From NCBI RefSeq assembly GCF_050947875.1, contig NC_134576.1, forward strand, positions 51,894,255-51,958,254: a stretch of 64,000 nucleotides of DNA, given 5' to 3'. The stretch is from Dermacentor variabilis (lineage: Eukaryota > Arthropoda > Arachnida > Ixodida > Ixodidae). The notes below the pieces were generated by a model. It made no database searches. It saw only the letters and a list, made by a program, of their open reading frames with translations, and was not told the DNA's origin. A program made the position numbers and the translations under genes. Shown here piece after piece: positions 56,401-64,000 of the stretch (position 1 is the first letter of the stretch; each line of letters begins with the position of its first letter).

Positions 56401-58105
56401 GCTCGGCACTGCGACAGAATGCTCGCAACGCACGCTGCTGCGATAGCTCTCACTTGGGATCGACTGCCAGGTGGCTGGCGGAGAGGTTGGAGAAGCTTCG
56501 CGAGCCAACTCCAAGACAACCAGAAGTAGACAACATGACGTCCCATCATGACGCAGAGCCAGTGAAGGCAAAGCTTAGCCCCGATCACTCGGCTAACGAG
56601 TTGAGGAGAAAATGCAGGACTATGGAGGAGGGTAACTTGTAATCGTCCATAGCTCTCTTAATATGAGACAGTTCACACAAATTATGGTGCGAATGATTTA
56701 CTGTAGCTGTACCCTATGCATCTACAAAATTTGTCGAATCGTTTCAGGGACCTTTTAAGAATACTGGGATGTAAACACTGTTTCATATTAATTGTGATAA
56801 TGGCTATTCATTATGCAAAACTATTTGAAAATGATTTCATCTCCGATTTGATTCAATTCTCTTCAGGCACTATTCGATTCGTATTTGATTCAGTCTAAAA
56901 AAATTCACCAACAATTACGATACTTCCTAATATGAAATTTGAGCGCTGCTCTGTAAGTGTTTTCATTTTGCGATATATTGACTTACGCAGACAATCTGTC
57001 TCATGCAGCACATGGCAAACGAAGAAGTATGGCACGTGACTGCCTTGCTAATCAGAAGAATGTGACAGGCAGCACGTGAATGACACGTGGGCATGATTCA
57101 CAGTAGCCACTGCAGACAGACCTCCACTTATGCAGTGCTTTGTTTCCATATATGGTATTGGTCTATGTGCTTGCCGTGTGCACAACTTGCACAGCACTAC
57201 GCTTCTTTTCTCACGCTTTTGCCATGCCCTCCTTTTCCACTTTCCTCCTTGCACTCTTTTCACTATCGCCGTCTTTCATCCCCTGCTGCACTCCACGTTC
57301 ACTCTTTTATCCTTCACTGTGCTCGTTCACTCAGTTACGCCAAGGGACGACGCCAATGCAAAATGCAGGAATGGGGGCCTAAAGCTGCACTCTAAAAAAT
57401 TTGGCAGAGACACTTAAGACTGCTTACGTGCGGGAATGCAAAAGCATTATAGTCCATTTGGTGAAATGCTTTTATTTTAAACTCATTTTAAGCACTCATG
57501 ACGTGGCGCCACTTCCTCCTCATTGGTTACAACGTCACGTGTATAATGATGCACGCACTGGGCCACAACTTTAGTCAATTCAGCCAGAACCGTGGAGCCA
57601 CCATGGCATCAAAGAAGCGTGCTCATTTCACTCTCCAGAGCCCCGGGTTCGTTTCCCACCCAGAATAAACTTACGAAATTGTCTTTTGAAAGCCATTAAT
57701 TTACTTAGTTTACAGGAACCTGCTTGATAAATTTGATGTCAATCTGGGCACTTTCTTGTACGTGTTCTTACTCTGCGCCATAGCCATTTTTGGTACCATC
57801 TCTCGGTCACGCCAATGGATTTTTGCATGAAGGGGCCTATAATGCTTTTGCATTATAACTTGTAACATACCGCACTTTATTTCACAGCAAACTCCAATTA
57901 AATTTGTTCGAACACAGCACAACACACACGACCCACCTTGTAGGGGCGCCCCAGGTCGGCCAGGGGCTGGCCCAGTGGTGCCAGTGCCATTTCCATGTGG
58001 GCAAAGTCAGCAGCCAGCCTCATTTTGCCGCCCTCAGCCAGTGGGCGCACCAAGCTTGCATGCCGCACAAGTAGCTCCAAGGCACGTGACGCCAGATCCC
58101 GCAAC
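38354..58105 (-). CDS. COG5: COG5, conserved oligomeric Golgi complex subunit 5 (C-terminal part)
   Basis: Four exons join in phase in transcript order: 58105-57937, 54432-54289, 48062-47983 and 38465-38354. They give about 168 residues ending AMAQA and stop. Recognisable blocks are [77 protein letters not shown] and [15 protein letters not shown], all diagnostic of the COG5 C-terminus. COG5 is a lobe B subunit that pairs with COG7 in the tethering complex for vesicles recycling within the Golgi. COG5 is about 840 residues in human, so most of the protein is encoded upstream, beyond the window's right edge or in exons I could not see. All splice sites are GT-AG and no frame breaks are present. 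Confidence 0.95.
39317..39663 (+). pseudogene. Gypsy Gag C-terminal fragment
   Basis: A CCHC knuckle [14 protein letters not shown] begins at 39403. It is followed by an Arg/Ser-rich tail with SPSPLCYSS and SQSPRRGN, then TGA at 39661-39663. The 5' part of gag is absent. The pol frame starts in an overlapping frame. Confidence 0.8.
39585..40815 (+). pseudogene. Gypsy Pol: protease and start of RT
   Basis: The protease active site is [12 protein letters not shown] near 39823; its second motif is LILRMDFL, where the family normally has Gly before Met. The RT begins at [20 protein letters not shown] near 40678, then [14 protein letters not shown]. The frame is lost in a run of eight A at 40808-40815, where seven would keep it. 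Confidence 0.82.
40816..42258 (+). pseudogene. Gypsy Pol: RT core, RNase H, start of integrase zinc domain
   Basis: RT motifs are [27 protein letters not shown] and YLDD at 41073-41084. RNase H shows [15 protein letters not shown] near 41509, then [11 protein letters not shown] and DADCLSRSP. The HHCC domain begins [12 protein letters not shown]. The frame stops at TGA 42256-42258 just where the first zinc Cys is due. Confidence 0.88.
42259..43186 (+). pseudogene. Gypsy integrase core
   Basis: The catalytic triad is visible as D in IGMDLLGPF near 42346, D in [10 protein letters not shown] near 42523 and E in [10 protein letters not shown] near 42625. A basic C-terminal domain with [14 protein letters not shown] and [14 protein letters not shown] ends at the stop 43184-43186. 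The frame is offset from the preceding Pol part. Confidence 0.88.
43986..44270. repeat. Tandem duplication, 141-base period
   Basis: GGCGCTGCTCTAGACCAGCC at 43986 recurs at 44127 with A to T at one site; similarity continues through GCAAACGTCA and GAAAGCGCAC. Confidence 0.75.
47983..48062 (-). CDS. COG5: COG5 penultimate exon
   Basis: The acceptor is TGTTGCAG and the donor CG|GTGAGT. It encodes [20 protein letters not shown], then ERLVLV and two bases of Arg. The SR(Y/F)S-x-WLD-x-H-x-SEK-x-RL pattern is specific to COG5. Confidence 0.95.
51512..52235. mobile_element. TTAA-bounded TIR element, 724 bp
   Basis: TTAA flanks both ends (51508-51511 and 52236-52239). The termini GAGGAAGCTTTAGCTCGGG are perfect inverted copies, and weaker palindromic similarity extends about 150 bases inward, including AAATACATGTAAAA and TCTAGTGACTGTTGG. 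No open frame. A second copy's right end is at 58146-58317. Confidence 0.85.
53260..53778 (+). mobile_element. CR1/Jockey-like LINE 3' fragment
   Basis: Remnant peptides [37 protein letters not shown] and [19 protein letters not shown] match the C-terminal tail after RT in Jockey/CR1-type elements. The 3' end has AATAAAGTGAAGTGAAG, a short simple-repeat tail. The frame is shifted once near 53435. It is a 5'-truncated copy. Confidence 0.8.
54289..54432 (-). CDS. COG5: COG5 exon with RPLLFQ motif
   Basis: The exon is 144 bases, phase 0 at both ends. It encodes [37 protein letters not shown] and [10 protein letters not shown]. The acceptor is ATGTGCAG and the donor GAG|GTGCGT. Confidence 0.96.
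55065..56754. mobile_element. TTAA-bounded TIR element, 1.69 kb
   Basis: The left end after TTAA is AGAGACCCTGAAACGATTTCG; the right end, read in reverse, is AAGGTCCCTGAAACGATTCG before TTAA at 56755-56758. Inside, a 219-base tandem duplication (GGAGGATTACT at 55715 and 55934) and an inverted third block near 56226-56266 are seen. No transposase is recognisable. Confidence 0.75.
57435..57854. mobile_element. MITE with 18-bp perfect TIRs
   Basis: AATGCAAAAGCATTATAG at 57435-57452 is perfectly inverted at 57837-57854. The 384-base interior includes a B-box-like GGGTTCGTTTCC near 57646-57657 and no open frame of note. Confidence 0.7.
57937..58105 (-). CDS. COG5: COG5 exon with HASLVRPL motif
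   Basis: The acceptor is CGCTTCGCAG, then one base completes a codon. [39 protein letters not shown] and [13 protein letters not shown] end at AAG|GTGGGT. This is the most upstream COG5 exon I can support. Confidence 0.95.
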
Positions 58106-58145
58106 CTGCGAAGCGTTTGATGCGTCTTTCTTTTTGCACATTTTT

Positions 58146-58317
58146 AGTAAAAAATTGACGACTGAAATAAACAATTTGAGACCAACAGTCGATAGAAATA
58201 AAGTTTTCTTTTAAATGCAACAAACCTCGTCAAATTTGGTGCAGCGGTTGCCGAGAAAAATGGATTCTCCTTTCAGATGTATTTAGATAGGAGCGCCCGA
58301 GATAAAGGTTCCTCTTA
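58146..58317. mobile_element. Right-end fragment of the 51512-52235 TTAA family
   Basis: It shares GACCAACAGTCGATAGA, CTTTTAAATGCAACAAAC, TCAAATTTGGTGCAG and the terminal CCCGAG-A-TAAAG-TTCCTCTTAA with that element. The left half is missing. Confidence 0.8.
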
Positions 58318-59143
58318 ATGCTTTCAACTGTCACATGAACCTATTACTCACTGTTGTCTGTCCTACTCAGTACTATCTGCAGTGTAAAGCAGCATCTACT
58401 AAAGCTTACAAGGGGTTTCAGTTATGCACCATGTTCTTAATGCAGCAGCTGTACATGCTCAGAGCAGGCCATTTCACTGAAGCGCTAAACAGTGTATGAA
58501 AAGTGAGCATGTCCAATACACCACTTTGTTCGTATAACTGCAGAAAAGACTACCATAATACCACCAACTAGACAGCAAACATTCTTACACAAGGTAGTAG
58601 CCAATATTTGGCAGACATTCTGTAACAGCTGTATATACATGCAAGTGGTAATGGTTATAACGGTGACAGTGACCAATTCTGCTAAACTAAGTTTTCATGC
58701 CCAGTAGAACACATTTTTGGGCAAGTTACATGTATTAACATGTATGCTTTGCCTTTGCTTCACTGAAAGCTAACATGTACTTATAAGTTCACATGCAGCG
58801 TCTTTATCGAAAAAACATAAAACACGTATAGACCACTTCCTGCCACGAATTTTAGTTACTAATGGTATGTGAATGTTCCCAAGGAACATTAAACCAGAAC
58901 ATTCATTCCACCCTTGTCACAGTGCAATAGCACATGCATCCTGCCTTAGTGGATTAGTTGCGAAACATGTTTGAAGGGTCGCGCACGCGGCCTAAACTCA
59001 AAAGCAAGTTTCCAGAAAAAAAAAAGAAGAATGCATGCACGCGCACTGCAGAAAGCACTCATGCTGTGTACCATGTTGCACTTCCACCTGTAGCTCTACG
59101 TCAGTACAGTGCCGAAAACGTGCATAGCGTGTGAATGCAACCA

Positions 59144-59192
59144 AAAGTTGCATTCACACAAAAACAAAAAGTTTTTGTGTGAATGCAACTTT
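59144..59192. repeat. Perfect hairpin, 22-bp arms, 5-base loop
   Basis: Arms 59144-59165 and 59171-59192 (AAAGTTGCATTCACACAAAA at the left) are exact complements around AAAAA. Confidence 0.9.
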
Positions 59193-60309
59193 CAAACAAA
59201 AAGCGGCCAGGCATTTGACCGGACTGCACCGTGAACTGCGTAGTAGCCGACTTTCATTGATGGCTAGCAAATTTATTGAGGAACCCCTGCATTACACTGA
59301 GGCAAGAATTCAAAAACATTACGTTGCTGTTGAAGTCTTCTTGCGGTGACTCTGCTGCTGGGGGTGGCAGCACATGCCTGTACTTGTTTAAGGTGCGGTA
59401 ACATTGACTCGATACGAGACCAACGAGATGCCGACGCCAACAATTAACCGACTATTTAGCATGGTGTGTCTCCGGGACCATTTTATCACACCAAGCTGAC
59501 AACGCCGCAACTGACAAATGCAAACCATCATAGTGGACATGCTTTCATGTTGACTGAACAGAGAAAATCAGCGTGTTGATCATAGATTGACCTATCCCCA
59601 TGCAGCCGGCTGCAGAGTCAATGACGTGATTAACAGAGCACCTTCACGTGTATATATACCTGATCACACTCAAAATTAATTGAAACATGCTTTCTAAGTT
59701 GAAATGCACAAACTTCATCCTCTGAAGGGCTGAAGACTGAGCCAATGAAGACTGAGCCGATGTTGATCCTGTTCAGCAAAGGTTAGGCCTGGTGCAGCTG
59801 TAGAGTTCGCAGTAACCAGTTAGGAAGAAGGTAACTACTTTTATAGCTCAGTTCTAACCTTAGCATTTGAAACCAACCACTCTTCACTTGGCAAAGCAGA
59901 CACACAATAAGCAGGAAGCAGAGACACAGCGCTGTGACATTTGTATGTCAATGTTTCCAAAGGCCGCCCGTCGAATTCACTAGGTATGAGTTGTCTGTAT
60001 GTGTTGTTATACTGACACATTTCTTAATTCCAGAGATACTCGGTTTACCACTAAGTAAAACGAGAAACGAGAGATGGTGCATTCAGTACAGCAGCATAAA
60101 CAATCATCTCCCTCAGTTACTGACAATATCAGCGATGGCATTCGTGTTTTCATGAGAGGACTAAACGGCCTATAAATGAGCGCTTCCGCAAACATAGTTT
60201 TGTCTCACAATACCTTGCAAAATACACAAACGGTAAGTATGATGAAGAAAAGTGAGAATCAGAAATAGCAGCCCGTAATATCTGCATCTAGTCCACATTT
60301 GTCGTTTAA

Positions 60310-61509
60310 AGGGGTCCTGAACCACCCCTCGAGCTTGGTGAAAAAACATAGCCCGCGGATAGCATATGCTGCTGTGAACATCTCAGCCAAGTTTTGGAGT
60401 CATGCGCAGCCTGTGCAGCTCGTAAGCAGAGCATGAAGCCACCTTTAATCTCAAACACTCTCTTTTCAACAGAAGCCTGCTTTTCACTCTTTTTTGGAGG
60501 CTTTCTTTCATAATATAGTAGATTCTGATACATGTCTACTACTGGCCAATAGCAGACATCAATCAAGGAGGTTGGGTCAGTGCGCTTCTTCCTACTATTA
60601 CTATGCATATTTATTGACGAAGTTTAATAAACAGGCTGAAGCAAAAATCTGCTTTCGAATTTCAATAACAATTACATACTTCCGAAAGAAGCCGACTACC
60701 GTCTGCTCACACTAGGCCACAGCCGCCCGCATAGGAATTGCACTTTGGCCACCCTGCTGATTGGTGTTGTAACTGTCGGGCCTCGCTAATTTCAACTAGT
60801 TTTGAACACTCAACTAGCCTCAAACCCCACAATACTTAAGTTCAGACCACACGCACACTTGCCAGCGCATGCTCACTCCTGGCACTCCTGTTTAGACACC
60901 TTGGCAGACTACTGACAGCACATCAAAATGTGTAAGTTGGATGTGGCTACTATCTGTTGGTCAAGCTAATGAAGGACAAAGCCGTTCCGCACCATGTAGC
61001 ACGGTCAGACTGGAGCGTACGAAAGCAAGCATGCACTCAAGCCCTGATTTGCACGTAGCAAACACTGCACATATGCACTACAGTTGCACGTAGGTGCAGT
61101 CTGCCATGTAGCGTAGATACCGTGGCTGCCACCAGGTGCCGTGAGTCCCCTGGCTCAGTGCACCATGGCTCGCTAAGGAAAATTGTGTTTGGCTTAGGTT
61201 TGTTGCGTCGTAGGTGCCAAAACCTGAAGTAGTGGCATCTATGTTAACATCCAAAATCAAATTTGAACTGCGCATCATGGTGACATTCAATAGGCGGGGC
61301 ATTGTTGGCATGCCCTACTCTGCCGTAGCCTTCACAGTGCAAGGCATTGGAGAAGGAACGAGAGCGTGGTGGAGGCTGTGCTTGGTTGCCAATAACTCCG
61401 CTTCTGCTGAACGCATTGAAGTACTTTTTGTGGCAAACTATTTCTGAAATAGCCTATTTTAACTTCAAATGCACGTCTCCACTTTGATAAAAAGTGGTTC
61501 AGGGCCCCT
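60310..61509. mobile_element. TTAA-bounded TIR element, 1.2 kb
   Basis: TTAA at 60306-60309 and 61510-61513. The termini AGGGGTCCTGAACCAC and GTGGTTCAGGGCCCCT are inverted with one mismatch. The interior has no intact open frame. Confidence 0.75.
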
Positions 61510-63106
61510 TTAAGCTGCTCAGTCGCTTATATTGACTCGTCTTTAAGTGGAACAGCGCAGCTCATACACACAGATATGTATGTTTTGCTACGTTTTGACA
61601 TTATCTAATATTAGTGATGCCCTGTTTCCACAATATTTGAAGCTAACAAAGATCTGTGGCAACAGATATTGATGCAAACAAATGCACCACTTTGGTAAAT
61701 CCGTCATGGAAGGCAGTGCTCAAACACTGCTTCAATACGCAACATGTTTAAAGAATGCGTAAAATGAATACAAAAAGCGAGCTGCAAGTGCAGAAATTAG
61801 CAACAACAAATTACAAGGCGTCAGCAGACAGAACTCAGCATGCCTTTATCGGGTGCACTGTTAGCACAACAGCACACTCAGTCCTTCACAATCAGTAGTC
61901 GGTGCATGCTACCTGGCTTCCAGAGAAGACATGCTGCCCCAGAGAAGCCAATAATTAATTAATCACGATTCACGAAACACACAACCGACGCACACTCAAC
62001 ATGGATGCAGGTGCACAAATGAACAGGCGAAAGCACCAGCACCCTTCTAAAACGTTTCCAACAGCATATGGCAGAGGGCCAGCACAGGTAAATTAAAAAA
62101 TATTGAGCTGAATCGAAAACCTTCATGAAAACTAGAAAGGTCAGTATCAACATAAGCACAGGCTTGGTAAGTGATAAAGGACAAAAAAAAAATATGGGTA
62201 GCAATGGCACCTTAAAGTTCTCACAACAGTTCCCATGAACTTTCCAGCATGTGCTCCGATTTAGTTATTAATTGATTAATAAACACAGCCTTTGCAGCCC
62301 TACACCAATGACTATGCTAAGCAGCCTGCAATGTCATGCACCCCTGAACATGACCTACAAAGCCCAACCATCATTGACATCATGCTATTTATTGTCCACT
62401 GCAGGACAAAGGCCTCTCACAGCAATTTTAATCCCAGCTGACCTCATTTTATGCCTGCAAATTTCCTAATTTCATCACACTACCTAATTCTTTACCATCC
62501 TCGACTACAATCCTCTGTAGCATCCTCCAAGGCAAATATTATTTCAGTACGCGCAGCAGGGAATGCATAGTTTCACTCAAGCCTTGCTCTTTGCCGCAAC
62601 TTCCTGAGGTCACCACCACCTTTTGCATATTTGCTACATGCGTATGAATGTCATGGCCACTGATCAATTTTCTTTAGGTGTTGTAAGTAAACAGTGGCTC
62701 TGAAACAACAGCAATTTAATTGCTGATAAGACCGTGGCACCATCTGGTGGAAGGAGATAATATCACTATACTGATACCGCAACTCTCAAGATCAGAAAAT
62801 AGAACAGAGGGCTGTGTCACCAATTTTTCTGATGATGTGCCAACACAAAAGCTTAGTGTGATAATCGGTGAAGGCTGGTGAGCATAGTTACATGCACACC
62901 ATGCTCGAGTCATGCTAGAGTGCGCCACGCGGCATGGTTTTGACCACAGTAGGAATGACTAAAGTAATGACAATGCTGTGAGGATGCGGAAAGGGCACCA
63001 TTAAGATTGTCGATAAAGCAGTAGTCGCAAGGTACAATCCAATACAACATGGCACATGTTAGGAAGACGGCAGCACCAGATGTTTATAGGAACTTGTTGA
63101 AAACTT

Positions 63107-63331
63107 GTGGTGGTTGCTCAGTGGCTATGGTGTTGGGCTGCTGAGCACGAGGTCACGGGATCGAATCCCGGCCACGGCGGCCGCATTTCAATGGGGGTGA
63201 AATGTGAAAACACCTGTGTACTTAGATTTAGGTACACGTTAAAGAACCCTAGGTGGTCGAAATTTTCCGAGTCCTCCACTACGGCGTGCCTCATAATCAG
63301 AAAGTGGTTTTGGCACGTAAAGCCCCATAAT
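63107..63331 (+). mobile_element. Ruka-like tRNA-derived SINE, full length
   Basis: The A-box region GGTTGCTCAGTGGCTATGG starts at 63113. The B box GGGATCGAATCCC is near 63157-63169. The body then runs through TACACGTTAAAGAACCC and GTGCCTCATAATCAG and ends GGCACGTAAAGCCCC with an AT tail. Transcription by RNA polymerase III from these internal boxes is the known mode for such SINEs. Confidence 0.9.
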
Positions 63332-63340
63332 TAGATTACA

Positions 63341-64000
63341 GTCGCCGACCGATTTTCCGGACTCCAAAAATTCAGACATGCCCGATTATTCGGTCAGCTT
63401 CGCGGCACCACCATTCTCCCCATAGACCATAATGTATAACAACTGCCGAAAGTTCGGACACCTTGCAACCTCTTGTCTGATTTTTCGGACACTCCTTGAG
63501 CCAACTCGATCGAGGGCATCATGCACCGACTCTGACCGGCGCATAGTTCGACTTGCTGAACGCCACTTTTGTTTTGAACGGAGCCTCCTTGCTGCCCCAC
63601 GAAGTGGCGCTACTGGAAATCCCCGCTCATCATCATTGTTTCTGCCTGGTTTGCTAGAGTGGCCATACAGCAGTTCCGGTTTCAGCTTAGTAAGCCATGT
63701 CAAGACAATCCAGCAGCTGATTTGTTTGTTTCGCGTGGTTTCGCGCACGACGCTGCGAGCAGGCCACGTTTTTCGTTTGTGCGACTGGTGTCAGCACGGT
63801 GGTGTTTGCTTTGTGTGCTGTGTCGAGGTTTCGGTGAACCAACGCGGCGTACGGAAACATCGCGTCAAGTGTCTAATGGCACTGACAGTGCCAGCGCAGA
63901 CTGCGCTGGGGAATGCCGGCAAGTGGGTGCCGGGAGGCCTAGGATTTGTCACCTTCCGATGTGCTCCCTACTGATGCGGAAAATGTTCTGCCGAGACCTG
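63341..64000 (+). mobile_element. Possible pogo-type repeat, cut by window end
   Basis: TACAGTCGCCGACCGATTTT begins with the TA-CAGTCG pattern also seen at 39217. Sequence continues to the window edge with an open frame of about 180 codons from 63432 that shows no known domain. Only one end is visible. Confidence 0.35.

Larger units (their letters stand above)
54433..57936. other. COG5 intron with two TIR elements
   Basis: A 1.7-kb TTAA-bounded element (55065-56754) and a 420-bp MITE (57435-57854) take up most of it. No gene is seen. Confidence 0.6.
58106..63999. other. COG5 upstream intron
   Basis: Holds a TTAA-family end (58146-58317), a perfect hairpin (59144-59192), a TTAA-bounded element (60310-61509), a full SINE (63107-63331) and the start of another TIR repeat (63341 onward). 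I searched the minus strand for further COG5 exons and saw none. Confidence 0.5.

Noticed and set aside
63432..63974. 180-codon plus-strand open frame with several Cys and His
   Set aside because: The Cys spacing does not form a known zinc knuckle, and the frame starts inside a repeat end; kept only as part of a possible repeat.

Overview
The window reads as nuclear DNA of a hard tick (Ixodida, probably metastriate). The main reason is several copies of a tRNA-derived SINE that looks like Ruka, described from Rhipicephalus. Large introns full of microsatellites, non-LTR retroelements and inverted-repeat transposons, plus two animal genes with standard GT-AG splicing, fit this. The species cannot be named from sequence alone.

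Gene 1 (+ strand, 4124-31768) is a secreted-type animal haem peroxidase of the myeloperoxidase/peroxinectin superfamily. Twelve exons can be joined with consistent splice phases, from the N-terminal part of the peroxidase domain to the stop codon; the signal-peptide exon(s) lie upstream of the window. All catalytic motifs are present: distal Gln and His, Ca-binding loop, distal Arg and Glu, proximal His, and the Asn behind it. One exon (12208-12362) carries two single-base gains in homopolymer runs that break its frame. The last exon lies 6.9 kb downstream of the previous one.

Gene 2 (- strand, from beyond 58105 down to 38354) is the 3' part of COG5, a subunit of the conserved oligomeric Golgi complex. 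Four exons give about 168 C-terminal residues in perfect phase. The two genes are tail to tail, separated by about 6.6 kb (31769-38353) with two SINEs and no gene I can support.

Mobile DNA fills the rest. Positions 1-3904 hold an I-like LINE (endonuclease, RT, RNase H) with one frameshift and one stop. Positions 4415-6278 hold a THAP-domain element with long inverted termini and a 7-bp target duplication, resembling a P-superfamily transposon. LINE 3' fragments lie at 11535-12040, 17560-18460 and 53260-53778. A Ty3/gypsy element (39317-43427) appears nested in a pogo/Tigger-like element (39219-44428). Other TIR elements include three bounded by TTAA (51512-52235, 55065-56754, 60310-61509), a 653-bp foldback with 190-bp arms (24900-25552), and smaller foldbacks at 7216-7396 and 15278-15425.

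Four of the frame breaks (LINE, peroxidase twice, gypsy) sit at homopolymer runs. Residual long-read indel errors may therefore explain part of the apparent gene damage.
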